Counted from the first letter of the stretch, positions 1 to 7,338 are shown. The stretch: 22,390 bases of DNA from DATFJZ01 sp046482845 (GCA_046482845.1 JAWOEJ010000092.1:1-22390); one strand, 5' to 3'. Program-made: numbers and translations. Notes: generated from the sequence alone by a model not told the origin.

Positions 1-93
1 AAATTCCAATTTTTAAAATTTTATATTCACTGGCCTGTTTTAAAAAAATAAAAAACGCGGCCAGTGAATATAAAATTTTAAAAATTGGAATTT
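1..93. repeat. Perfect 35-bp inverted repeat with 23-nt spacer
   Basis: Positions 1-35 are the exact reverse complement of 59-93. The AT-rich arms end at the spacer with CTGGCC/GGCCAG. The spacer (36-58) can itself pair in part (GTTTT/AAAAC), so the whole could fold as one long hairpin. The left arm starts at the first base of the window, so the repeat may be longer. It lies upstream of the cupin gene and could be a bidirectional terminator, the end of an inserted element, or a palindromic repeat. No second copy was seen in the window. Confidence 0.9.
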
Positions 94-124
94 TTGGATC
101 AACCGCCATGACATTCAGGACCCC

Positions 125-439
125 ATGAAAAACATCTTTTCATCCATACCAGACAATATAGAAGACGAAATTTTTGAAGATGTGCTGAAAACCAGCAATA
201 TCCGTATAGAAAGGATCCTCTCCCAAGGGCAGTCATCACCTGCACAGGGGTGGTATGACCAGGACGAGCATGAATGGGTAGCCGTGCTGGAGGGTTCAGG
301 AATCATCATTTTTGAAGATGGCAGGGAAGTCACCCTGAAAAAGGGGGACTGTCTCAACATTCCCGCCCATGTCAGGCACCGGGTCAAATGGACGGACTCG
401 GCCAGAATCACGGTCTGGCTGGCGGTTTTTTACACCTGA
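125..439 (+). CDS. Small single-domain cupin protein
   Basis: A 104-residue protein that fits one cupin beta-barrel. The first cupin motif is around residues 44-57 (YDQDEHEW, with H49 and E50 as candidate metal ligands). The second is around residues 74-86 (GDCLNIPAHVRH, with H82 and H85). The length is typical of stand-alone cupin_2 proteins. The ATG is preceded by CAGGA at a workable distance. Cupins of this size bind a metal and may act as isomerases, dioxygenases or small-molecule sensors; nothing here tells which. The gene sits alone between the inverted repeat at 1-93 and a 600-bp non-coding stretch, so context does not help. Confidence 0.8.
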   Translation: MKNIFSSIPDNIEDEIFEDVLKTSNIRIERILSQGQSSPAQGWYDQDEHEWVAVLEGSGIIIFEDGREVTLKKGDCLNIPAHVRHRVKWTDSARITVWLAVFYT

Positions 440-1047
440 TTTTTTTTCGTACGGGTATCTGTATGGGGATTCCAGGATGCAGTCAAACATATCCTGCCCA
501 CTCTTTGTTCGGGCCGGGTATCCAGAAAACAAAGGACGGTCAATTCCCCCATCCCGTTGTTTTTATCAGCTTGTCAGCCTTAAGAGATCTTCCAAAAAAT
601 AATCCGCGCATCTTGTTTGTCTTTTTGCCCGTCTCCTACGTTCCGCCAATGGGACATATTGCAATATGCCCCCATTGCCGCGCCTTGAAGACGAACAACC
701 CGATCATACAAATTGGCCTGCGCAATATACGTATATTATTTTCTTCCAGATCCCTAACACCTTGTAAAACACCATCAGTATTGACGTAGATGCGTCTCAG
801 TGATATCTTAAAAAACCTTGCTGTTTTTACTCGGTTATCAAGTTTTTATGGAAGGGCCTCTTAAGAGTCCCCAGCGGTTGCCTGTCAGGAACATTGAGAA
901 CCAAAGGAGATCAGACTTTTTCCCTTTCCGACATTTGCCAAAACCTGCGATACCCTGCTACCCAAACTCATGAGCGGAGAAATCAGGGTCAAAGGATTGG
1001 AAATTTAAAATGAAATAATTAAAATAATTATAAAAAGGATTAATAAG
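440..1047. other. Non-coding stretch with a MITE remnant and two palindromes
   Basis: I see no convincing gene here. Open frames on the plus strand run on from the cupin in the wrong frame and have no recognisable content. The stretch contains a perfect 14-bp palindrome CATATTGCAATATG (655-668), a second palindrome AATATACGTATATT (724-737), and a truncated copy of the dispersed element (830-907). From about 1005 the sequence becomes very AT-rich and probably carries the promoter of the toxin-antitoxin pair. Confidence 0.6.
830..907. mobile_element. MITE copy A (truncated)
   Basis: It starts with the terminal repeat CTCGGTTATCAAGTTTTT and then follows copy D (11297-11448) through GAAGGGCC, the inner-arm sequence CAGCGGTTGCCTGTCAGGA (872-890) and ACATTGAGAACC. 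It diverges near 907 and no right-hand terminal repeat follows. The copy is therefore a left half, with the rest lost by deletion or recombination. Its interior bases around 859-870 (CTCTTAAGAG) resemble copy B more than copy D, which suggests sub-lineages. Confidence 0.75.
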
Positions 1048-1287
1048 ATGAAAATACTACAAGTTGGTGAACTTAAAGCCCAATTTGAAAAAGTCTTTGA
1101 AAGTGTCAAACAAGGTGAAGAGTTCATTATTTCCTATGGTGATAAAAAAGAAAATGTTGCTGTTATTATTCCATATAAGGAGTACAAGGAAAAAAACAGA
1201 ATCAAACTTGGATTGCTTTCAAAAAAAGGAAGTTATAAAATTAAGGAAGATTTTAAAATGACATCAGAGGAGTTATTGGGAATTTGA
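1048..1287 (+). CDS. Phd/YefM-type antitoxin
   Basis: A 79-residue protein beginning MKILQVGELKAQF, with FEKVFESVKQGEEFIISYG and VAVIIPYKEY following. This is the usual N-terminal DNA-binding layout of Phd/YefM antitoxins, with a charged C-terminal tail that would bind the toxin. AGGA (1036-1039) precedes the ATG. It overlaps the next gene at TTGA (1284-1287), which is typical of translational coupling in type II toxin-antitoxin operons. Base composition is much more AT-rich than the surrounding genes, consistent with horizontal acquisition. By family knowledge it should neutralise the PIN toxin and repress its own operon. The partner is assigned by adjacency. Confidence 0.85.
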   Translation: MKILQVGELKAQFEKVFESVKQGEEFIISYGDKKENVAVIIPYKEYKEKNRIKLGLLSKKGSYKIKEDFKMTSEELLGI

Positions 1288-1682
1288 ATTACCTTATTGA
1301 TACACATTATTTGCTTTGGAGTATGTTTGAGCCTTCAAAAATAAGCATGAATGTCCTTGAAGCATTTAATAATATTGACAAAGTAAAATACGTCAGCAAG
1401 ATAAGTTATTGGGAAATAACATTAAAATATTCATTGGGTAAGCTGGAATTACAAGGCGTATCACCGGAAGAATTATTTGGAATAAGTAAAGATGCCGGTT
1501 TTAGGCTTTATGATATTCATGAAGAGGATATTATCTCTTCGTATCAGCTTCCATCGGTACCATCACACAAAGACCCTTTTGACAGAATGTTGATTTGGCA
1601 ATGTATAAAAAATAACCTCATATTTATAACTAATGATAACAAAATTCAGGCATACAGGGAATATGGATTGAAAATATTATAA
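1284..1682 (+). CDS. PIN-domain toxin (VapC-like RNase)
   Basis: A 132-residue PIN domain with the expected acidic residues: D6 in MNYLIDTHYLLW, E44 in YWEI, D97 in SHKDPFDR and D118 in FITND. These form the Mg-binding site of PIN ribonucleases. The DTHYLLW start and HKDPFDR motif are typical of the PIN subgroup that pairs with Phd-type antitoxins. The start is a TTG that shares bases with the antitoxin stop codon. The product would cleave RNA when the antitoxin is degraded. AT-rich composition matches the antitoxin and not the flanking chromosomal genes. All four acidic positions are present, so the toxin looks intact. Confidence 0.85.
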   Translation: MNYLIDTHYLLWSMFEPSKISMNVLEAFNNIDKVKYVSKISYWEITLKYSLGKLELQGVSPEELFGISKDAGFRLYDIHEEDIISSYQLPSVPSHKDPFDRMLIWQCIKNNLIFITNDNKIQAYREYGLKIL

Positions 1683-1689
1683 AAATGCC

Positions 1690-2106
1690 ATGAAAAAATT
1701 TTTTATTACAGTATTGGTATTGTTGTGGAGTTTTGCAGCGCTTGCTTCAACGGCAGATGACATTTCAAGACATGTAAACGATTTGATCAGAAGTGCAGAA
1801 AAAGAATATTTCAAGGGAAAAACAATTGAGTCGTCAGGCATACTGCAGGAGGCAGAAGCGGAACTTATAAAGCTGACATCTGAAGATCCCGGTCACCGCT
1901 CATTAAAATCATTACAGACAAAATATGACCGGTTAAAGACACAGGTGGATAAGAAACTGGGAAACAGCGCATCAACCGTAAAAAAGAAATCTGCAGCGGC
2001 CTCCAGCTTTTTGGTATGTTGTCTCATGGCAGAGAATCCGTCGTATAAACAAGGAGTTAGCCAATGGAATACAAGGGGATTTCAACTGAAGATTTTGGTG
2101 AATTAA
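1690..2106 (+). CDS. Secreted hypothetical protein, probably truncated
   Basis: A 138-residue frame starting MKKFFITVLVLLWSFAALAS, a clear Sec signal peptide with likely cleavage after ALAS near residue 20. Residues about 21-95 are charged and helical (DDISRHVNDLIRSAEKEY, EAEAELIKL, SLKSLQTKYDRLKTQVDKK), suggesting a coiled-coil or TPR-like periplasmic segment. After the Lys/Ala-rich stretch near residue 100 the sequence loses character, and the frame overlaps the next gene's ribosome binding site and first 43 bases. I suspect a frameshift or deletion removed the original C-terminus. No good ribosome binding site precedes the ATG, which lies 7 bases after the toxin stop. I do not recognise a family. 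Confidence 0.55.
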   Translation: MKKFFITVLVLLWSFAALASTADDISRHVNDLIRSAEKEYFKGKTIESSGILQEAEAELIKLTSEDPGHRSLKSLQTKYDRLKTQVDKKLGNSASTVKKKSAAASSFLVCCLMAENPSYKQGVSQWNTRGFQLKILVN

Positions 2107-2603
2107 CGGTTTTAAATGAGCAAAGAGAACAGGTCGCATTATCCTCCCTTTGGCGTAAAAGAACAGCCGTTCTTGTGTTTGTCAGACATTTTGGCTGAGT
2201 CTTCTGCCGTCAGCAGGTAGCTGGCCTAGCCCGGAATGCCCGTCGGTTTGAAAGCAGAAATACCGATCTGGTTGTAATAGGATCGGGTGATCCCCGGCAC
2301 TTCCCGGAATTTCGTGAAAAAACCGGGTATCATGGCCTGCTTTTTTCTGATCCTTCTTTGACCGTGTTTTCGGTTTTAGGGTTTTCAAACGGATTAAGGG
2401 GCTTTATGAATATACGGGCTGTGTTTAAAGCAGCATCAGCGTTAAAGCAAGGACACCGCCAGGGGTCGGTTCAGGGCAGTGCCTTGCAGCTTGGGGGAGC
2501 TCTTGTAATCGATGTCTCTGGAGTCGTCCGTTATTTTTTTGCCGGGTCCAGACCAGATGATCATCCTGACATTGATCACTTATTGGGGGCCGTTGAGAAA
2601 TAG
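2064..2603 (+). CDS. Selenocysteine-containing peroxiredoxin-like protein (PRXL2 / AhpC-TSA_2 type)
   Basis: From ATG 2064 (AAGGAG at 2051-2056, 7 nt spacing) one frame runs to TAG 2601-2603, interrupted only by TGA at 2196-2198. It encodes 179 residues if TGA is read as selenocysteine. The context is FVRHFG-U-VFCRQQ, where this thioredoxin-fold family normally has a FGCxFCR active site, so U45 replaces the peroxidatic Cys and C48 is the resolving partner (UxxC). Downstream, GSGDPRHFPEFREKTG, LLFSDPSLTVF and GHRQGSVQGSALQLGG are family hallmarks that continue without a break, which argues against decay. A SECIS-like hairpin follows the TGA. The 3' end overlaps convergent msrAB by 24 bp. Likely role: thiol-dependent peroxide or disulfide reduction in the cytoplasm. 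A conventional gene caller would miss it or split it in two. Confidence 0.85.
2196..2225 (+). promoter_or_regulatory. In-frame UGA with SECIS-like hairpin
   Basis: The TGA at 2196-2198 is followed by a hairpin: GTCAGC (2209-2214), loop AGGTA (2215-2219), GCTGGC (2220-2225). This gives a 6-bp stem with one G-U pair. The loop carries GGU, like the apical loop recognised by SelB in the E. coli formate dehydrogenase SECIS. The loop G residues are 18-19 nt after the UGA, close to the spacing in that model. Pairing was done by eye. Confidence 0.7.
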
Positions 2604-3695
2604 CCCCTTGTACTTTTCCAGACCATATTGATCCAGATCCTCTACAGGTATGAATGTCATGGCTGCGGAATTTATGCAATACCTCAGTCCAGTGGGGGGC
2701 GGACCGTCATTAAACACATGGCCGAGATGGGAGTCTGCCATTTTGCTCCGGACTTCAACCCGCTTCATGAACAATGAATGATCTGCTTTTTCCACAAGAG
2801 TATCTTTTTCAATGGGCTTTGTAAAACTCGGCCAGCCTGTACCGGACTGGTATTTGTCCGTGGAGCTGAAGAGCGGTTCATTTGAAACCACATCAACATA
2901 GATCCCTTGTTCCTTATTGTCCCAGTATGCATTGTCAAACGCTTTTTCCGTTCCGTTTTCCTGGGTAACATGGTACTGCAGATCCGTTAACCGTTCTCTT
3001 AAGTCCTCATCTGTTGGTTTGACCCAGCTGGACCTTTCAAAAACCTTATGCTTTTCTGCCCAGGCGTTTTCAATGAAGTTATCCCGGCCGGATCGTGACC
3101 GGTATAAATTATACTGGCTTTGATTTCGTTTGTGGTACTCCTGGTGATACGCTTCTGCCTTGTAAAACCGATCAAAGGGCAGCACATCTGTCACCACTTT
3201 TTGGTCAAACAGGCCGGATGCATTGATATCCTCTATGATGGCCAGGGCCTGTTCTTTTTGATCTTCATTGTGGTAAAATACGGCAGACCGGTATTGAGGT
3301 CCCCTGTCTACAAAAGATCCTGAATTATCAGTCGGGTTAATCTGCCCAAACAGCACGGATAAAATGTCATAATAAGAAATAATATCCGGGTTAAAAGTTA
3401 TCTGGACTGCTTCATAGTGACCTGTTCTACCGGAGGTGACCTGTTCGTATGTTGGATTTTCCACGTGTCCCCCTGTATACCCGGAAACCGCGTCAACTAC
3501 GCCGTTGACTTTTTCAAAGGCCGCTTCAATACACCAGAAACACCCTCCTGCAACCGTTGCTGTGTCATACCTCACATTCTCTTTCATAATCGCCTCATTT
3601 GATTCATTGTTATGTCCTGTTTGCGCAGTGATCATCAATCCGGCAAGGACTGCCGTTAAAACAATACCATATTTAACTCGTGATTGTGTGTTCAT
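2580..3695 (-). CDS. msrAB: Exported MsrA-MsrB fusion, peptide methionine sulfoxide reductase
   Basis: A 371-residue fusion. Residues about 1-27 are a signal peptide or membrane anchor (KYGIVLTAVLAGLMITAQ), so the enzyme probably acts outside the cytoplasmic membrane. MsrA follows with GGCFWC (C52 catalytic), then MsrB with SGTGWPSF, HLGHVFNDGPP and RYCINSAA (C340 catalytic). The two domains reduce the S and R epimers of methionine sulfoxide. The structural Zn cysteines of many MsrB proteins are absent. I chose the ATG at 3695, not the in-frame ATG at 3710, because AAGGAG lies immediately before the latter and 6 nt from the former. The 3' end overlaps the selenoprotein gene on the other strand. 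Confidence 0.93.
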   Translation of the reverse strand: MNTQSRVKYGIVLTAVLAGLMITAQTGHNNESNEAIMKENVRYDTATVAGGCFWCIEAAFEKVNGVVDAVSGYTGGHVENPTYEQVTSGRTGHYEAVQITFNPDIISYYDILSVLFGQINPTDNSGSFVDRGPQYRSAVFYHNEDQKEQALAIIEDINASGLFDQKVVTDVLPFDRFYKAEAYHQEYHKRNQSQYNLYRSRSGRDNFIENAWAEKHKVFERSSWVKPTDEDLRERLTDLQYHVTQENGTEKAFDNAYWDNKEQGIYVDVVSNEPLFSSTDKYQSGTGWPSFTKPIEKDTLVEKADHSLFMKRVEVRSKMADSHLGHVFNDGPPPTGLRYCINSAAMTFIPVEDLDQYGLEKYKGLFLNGPQ

Positions 3696-3905
3696 ACGCA
3701 TCTCCTTCAAGCCTATTATGCCCCGTCAGTATTTTACATGGTTCTTGATATCGGGTTTTGTACATCCGCTTTCATCTTCCTGATACACTTATGTCTCCGG
3801 TTGAATAAATGTCTCAAATTCCCCTGGCCGGCTTGACCTCTAATAATTGTGGTGATTTTTTTTTGCATAAGCAATTCTTTTCATTTGGCTGAAAAAATGG
3901 TATTA

Positions 3906-3977
3906 CCCGATAATCAAGTTTTTTGAATACCGACAGGGGCTCTTAATCGGCCCTTCCATAAAAACTTGATAACCGAG
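3906..3977. mobile_element. MITE copy B with TATTA target duplication
   Basis: A 72-bp element with terminal repeats CCCGATAATCAAG on the left and CTTGATAACCGAG on the right, flanked on both sides by TATTA (3901-3905 and 3978-3982). It lacks the central palindrome of copy D. It lies in the intergenic region between divergent msrAB and the glutaredoxin gene, upstream of both. Confidence 0.8.
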
Positions 3978-4033
3978 TATTAAGTCCATAAACGGCGATC
4001 AAAATTGATCATAAAGTACCAAAAGCACAAAAA

Positions 4034-4055
4034 TTACCAAAATTATATTTGGTAA
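4034..4055. promoter_or_regulatory. Possible operator dyad upstream of the glutaredoxin gene
   Basis: TTACCAAA (4034-4041) and TTTGGTAA (4048-4055) form a perfect 8-bp inverted repeat around ATTATA. It lies about 135 bp before the glutaredoxin start in AT-rich sequence. The size and symmetry suit a dimeric repressor site, but no regulator can be named. Confidence 0.35.
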
Positions 4056-4190
4056 ATACAAAAAGCAAAATACAGGCCAGATATACGAAAAAAAATTTTT
4101 ATTTTAATTCAGGCACCCTCTGCTGAAACCCCGTATGTCTGGGATAACTTGTTCTTTTTATTTTAAAACCAACCAGTCAGGGAGATGATA

Positions 4191-4448
4191 ATGAATGACA
4201 ACAAGGTATTTTTGTATACCATAAGCACCTGCAGCCACTGCAAGTCAACCAAAAAATTGTTGAACGATCTGGATGTGAGTTATGAGTCTGTTGAGGTTGA
4301 CTTACTTAAAGGAGAAGAGCGGAAGAAGGTGATTGAAGATATTAAAAAGATTAATCCAAGATGTTCGTTTCCCACCATATGTATCGACTATGAGGTAATC
4401 GTAGGATTTCATGAAAACCAGATAAAGGAGGCCCTCGGGATTGAGTAA
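4191..4448 (+). CDS. Glutaredoxin-family thiol-disulfide oxidoreductase
   Basis: An 85-residue thioredoxin-fold protein with active site CSHC near residues 13-16 (YTISTCSHCKSTKKLL), the conserved cis-Pro segment FPTICID around residue 66, and a terminal GFHENQIKEALG helix. Size and motifs fit glutaredoxin/NrdH-like proteins. Start at ATG 4191 is preferred over ATG 4185 because CAGGGAG ends directly before 4185 and lies about 6 nt before 4191. The stop lies inside the next gene's first codons (TTG 4441), so the two are translationally coupled. The partner is an FTR catalytic subunit, which suggests this glutaredoxin is its electron acceptor in place of a thioredoxin. That is inferred from the pairing. 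Confidence 0.88.
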   Translation: MNDNKVFLYTISTCSHCKSTKKLLNDLDVSYESVEVDLLKGEERKKVIEDIKKINPRCSFPTICIDYEVIVGFHENQIKEALGIE

Positions 4449-4779
4449 TATGGATACACAAAAACTCTATGAAACATTAAAAAAGTCCCAGGAAAAAAAA
4501 GGCATTTATTTTAATAAAGACAAGGACCTTGTGTTTGAACTGCTCGATGCCTTGCTTGAGAACAATGAACGGTACGGATACATGTCCTGTCCCTGCCGTC
4601 TTGCTTGCGGAGACAGGGAAAACGACAAAGACATTATCTGCCCCTGTGACTACAGAGAACCGGATCTTGAAGAATACGGCGCGTGTTTTTGCGGACTTTA
4701 TGTGTCTAAGGCACTCCACAACAAAGAAATTGAAGCCGAGTACATACCTGAGAGACGACCTGTAGAAAAAATATGCTGA
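4441..4779 (+). CDS. Ferredoxin:thioredoxin reductase catalytic (beta) subunit-like protein
   Basis: A 112-residue protein with the three-part FTR cysteine signature: CPC (C50, C52), CPC (C67, C69) and CFC (C82, C84), plus an additional C56. In known FTR these bind a 4Fe-4S cluster beside a redox-active disulfide, passing single electrons from ferredoxin to a dithiol. No variable alpha subunit is encoded next to it, as in many anaerobes. The start is uncertain: GGAGG at 4427-4431 gives 9-nt spacing to TTG 4441 but 18 nt to ATG 4450, so TTG is chosen. It overlaps the glutaredoxin stop codon. A weak stem (ACTGA/TCAGT, 4792-4806) and T-rich sequence follow. Confidence 0.88.
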   Translation: MSNMDTQKLYETLKKSQEKKGIYFNKDKDLVFELLDALLENNERYGYMSCPCRLACGDRENDKDIICPCDYREPDLEEYGACFCGLYVSKALHNKEIEAEYIPERRPVEKIC

Positions 4780-4854
4780 TGATCGAGTGATACTGAAAAA
4801 ATCAGTGTAAAAATCAGGATTGATCTTTTTCTTTTTTTATGGTCAAACCAATCC

Positions 4855-7293
4855 ATGGAAAAAGCAGAATTTCTTGAAATTGCCGTGGCCCTTCCCGTTT
4901 ACGGCACATATATATACAGGGCCCCTGAACACCTTGACACCGCAGCTGTTATTGGCATGAGGGCACTGGTGCCTTTTGGCCGCCGCAGGGTGACAGGGTA
5001 TATTCTGTCCCGGCAGACGGACAGCAGAGGATATCAGACCAAATCTATTCTGGATCTTGCTGACGATTCCCCGTTGTTTCCAGAATCCATGGTGTCTTTT
5101 TTCAAATGGACCGCGCACTACTATATCCATCCCATTGGTGACGTGATTAAAACCGCTCTGCCGTCCGGGCTTGACCGGCATGATGTGGTTTATGCCGCCA
5201 TTACCCCGGAGGGAGTCAACGCCTGCAGACAAAAAGAGCTCTCCCCGGGGGAATCTGCCATAATGGAATTCCTCTCCAGTGAAAAACCAGTTTCTTTGAG
5301 GCGTATTGTAGAAAGCAGTAAAAATTCCGGTACACGTCAACTGGTTAAAAAAATGAGCAGCAAGGGTCTGGTTTCTTTAACAAGGGAGCTTAAACCGGAC
5401 CGGATCAGAATGAAAAAAGAAAAATTTGTTCTGCCCGGCCTGTACCAGAATCCTGAAAATAAAAAATTATCAAAAAAACGCAAAAAGTTATTGTCCCTTG
5501 TCCATAAACACCAGGAAATTTCCTTAAACCATTTAAAACAGGACATCCCCACTGCACCGCGGCTTGTAAACTGCCTTGCCCGGGACGGGTATGTAAAAAT
5601 CGTTGAAAAGCAGGTGTTTCGCGATCCCTTTGGTGATTCGGTTGAACCGGACAGGCCGCCGGTCCTTACAGATCAGCAGCAGCGGGTTGTGGACTGCGTA
5701 AAAAAAGAGATCAGATCAGGGTTTAAGCGCTATCTGCTCACCGGGGTAACCGGCAGCGGTAAAACAGAAGTGTATATGACCCTTGTGGCCGAAGTTGTAT
5801 CCTCGGGCAGGGGGGCCATTGTGCTGGTGCCTGAGATTTCTCTGATCTCCCAGACGGAAAGACGGTTCAGGGCAAGATTCGGCAGCCGTGTGGCCGTGCT
5901 CCATTCAGGACTGTCCCAGGGGGAGCTTCTGGACCAGTGGCAGAGAATTGCCCGTCACGAGGCCGCGATTGTAATCGGCGCCCGGTCCTCAATTTTTGCC
6001 CCCATTGATAATCCAGGCCTGGTCATTGTTGATGAAGAGCATGACACTTCCTATAAACAGGAGTCCGGGCTTCGGTACAATGCAAGAGATCTGGCCGTTG
6101 TGCGGGCACAGCAGGCCGGGATACCTGTGATTCTGGGGTCTGCCACCCCCAGTGTACAATCCTATTTTAATGTGTGTAATGGAAAATTTCAGGAACTGAC
6201 ACTGAGACATCGGGTGAATCAGAATCCCCTCCCCCATATTACCCTGGTGGATCTGAAAACTTACAAAGACTACAGGGGAAGGGATAAAATCCTCACTCCA
6301 GTGCTTTGCCAGAAAATCAGACAAACCCTGGATCAGGGCAATCAGGCACTGATTTTTATCAACCGGAGAGGGTTTGCTACGTTTCCCGTGTGTGGCGCCT
6401 GTGGGGAAACAATAAAATGCCGATTCTGCGATATTACCATGACCCTGCACAAGGACGGAAATGAACTCAGATGCCATTTATGCGGGTTTAAAGCCCCCCT
6501 TGATATGAAATGCCCTGGTTGCGGTGCTACGGGTATTAAACCCCTTGGTTTTGGTACTGAAAAGATAGAGGAAATGCTGAAATCAATATTTCCCGATGCA
6601 CGCATTGCCAGGCTTGACCAGGACACAGGCTCAAAAAAAGGGGCTACTGTGTCTATTTTAAAAAAAGTAAAAAACCGCACAGTGGATATTATTGTCGGTA
6701 CCCAGATGCTGGCAAAGGGCCATGATTTTCCCCATATCACCCTGGTGGGGGTGATATGCGCCGATCTTTCCCTTAATTTTCCTGATTTCAGGGCTGGAGA
6801 AAGAACCTTTCAGCTCCTGGCCCAGGTCGCCGGACGGGCGGGCAGGGGGGACAAAAAAGGAGAAGTCATCATGCAGACATACAGCCCGGATCATTTCAGT
6901 ATTGAAGCTTCGAAAAATCAGGATTTCAGGGAATTTTACCACAAGGAGATCCCCTTTCGAAAAGGGTTGTCCTACCCGCCTTTTTCCAGGATAATCCAGT
7001 TAAAAATATCTGGAAAAGACAGGGAAAAAGTAAGGCAGTTTTCCCTGGAAACCGGCCGGATCTGTGAAAACATAATAAAAGAAACCGGCAATGAGACGTT
7101 TATTCAGATGCTTGGCCCCATTGAAGCGGGAATTCCAAAAATTGCAATGCGCTACAGATGGCAGATTCTGCTGAAAAGCAGATCTGCGGACCGGCTCAAC
7201 CGTCTGGTTCAGAAAATGCTTGAAACCGGTAAACGCACCAGACAAAAAAATATCTTTCTGGGTATTGATGTTGACCCCTATTTTATGAGCTGA
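4855..7293 (+). CDS. priA: Primosomal protein N', PriA helicase
   Basis: An 812-residue PriA. The N-terminal 3'-DNA-binding domain (residues about 1-110) begins EKAEFLEIAVALPVYGTYIY. Walker A GVTGSGKTEVYM lies near residue 298, the DEEH box at residues 393-396, and the motif III segment LGSATPSVQSY follows. A zinc-binding insert (residues about 510-560) carries CGACG, CRFC, CHLCG and CPGCG, giving eight cysteines. The helicase C lobe has GTQMLAKGHDFP and AGRAGR. PriA reloads the replisome at stalled forks. The start codon ATG 4855 matches the family N-terminus, though its ribosome binding site is poor. It stands alone and converges on corA 45 bp away with no obvious terminator between them. 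Confidence 0.97.
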   Translation: MEKAEFLEIAVALPVYGTYIYRAPEHLDTAAVIGMRALVPFGRRRVTGYILSRQTDSRGYQTKSILDLADDSPLFPESMVSFFKWTAHYYIHPIGDVIKTALPSGLDRHDVVYAAITPEGVNACRQKELSPGESAIMEFLSSEKPVSLRRIVESSKNSGTRQLVKKMSSKGLVSLTRELKPDRIRMKKEKFVLPGLYQNPENKKLSKKRKKLLSLVHKHQEISLNHLKQDIPTAPRLVNCLARDGYVKIVEKQVFRDPFGDSVEPDRPPVLTDQQQRVVDCVKKEIRSGFKRYLLTGVTGSGKTEVYMTLVAEVVSSGRGAIVLVPEISLISQTERRFRARFGSRVAVLHSGLSQGELLDQWQRIARHEAAIVIGARSSIFAPIDNPGLVIVDEEHDTSYKQESGLRYNARDLAVVRAQQAGIPVILGSATPSVQSYFNVCNGKFQELTLRHRVNQNPLPHITLVDLKTYKDYRGRDKILTPVLCQKIRQTLDQGNQALIFINRRGFATFPVCGACGETIKCRFCDITMTLHKDGNELRCHLCGFKAPLDMKCPGCGATGIKPLGFGTEKIEEMLKSIFPDARIARLDQDTGSKKGATVSILKKVKNRTVDIIVGTQMLAKGHDFPHITLVGVICADLSLNFPDFRAGERTFQLLAQVAGRAGRGDKKGEVIMQTYSPDHFSIEASKNQDFREFYHKEIPFRKGLSYPPFSRIIQLKISGKDREKVRQFSLETGRICENIIKETGNETFIQMLGPIEAGIPKIAMRYRWQILLKSRSADRLNRLVQKMLETGKRTRQKNIFLGIDVDPYFMS

Positions 7294-7338
7294 CCGGATT
7301 TTATGAATCGCCTGAACATACCTGGCCGGACCGGACTG

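Noticed and set aside
388..789. A 133-codon plus-strand open frame overlapping the cupin
   Set aside because: It starts inside the cupin gene in another frame, has no ribosome binding site and shows no domain-like content; low stop density here is enough to explain it.
2196..2198. Simple pseudogene explanation for the in-frame TGA
   Set aside because: The stop sits exactly at the active-site Cys codon, is the only defect in the frame, and is followed by a hairpin fitting SECIS rules; random decay would not place it so.
2425..2679. An 84-codon minus-strand frame opposite the selenoprotein's 3' end
   Set aside because: The plus-strand frame carries recognisable family motifs over the same bases; this is its shadow.
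2580..3695. Selenocysteine in MsrA or MsrB, considered because of the Sec gene next door
   Set aside because: Both catalytic positions are encoded as Cys (GGCFWC and RYCINSAA) and the frame has no internal TGA.
4777..4788. TGATGATCGAGT just after the FTR gene, identical to the end of MITE copy D
   Set aside because: Only 12 bp match and no second terminal repeat or duplication is present; chance or a very old solo end cannot be told apart.
4790..4840. Possible intrinsic terminator after the FTR gene (ACTGA/TCAGT stem, later T run)
   Set aside because: The stem is only 5 bp and separated from the T run; too weak to list as a terminator.
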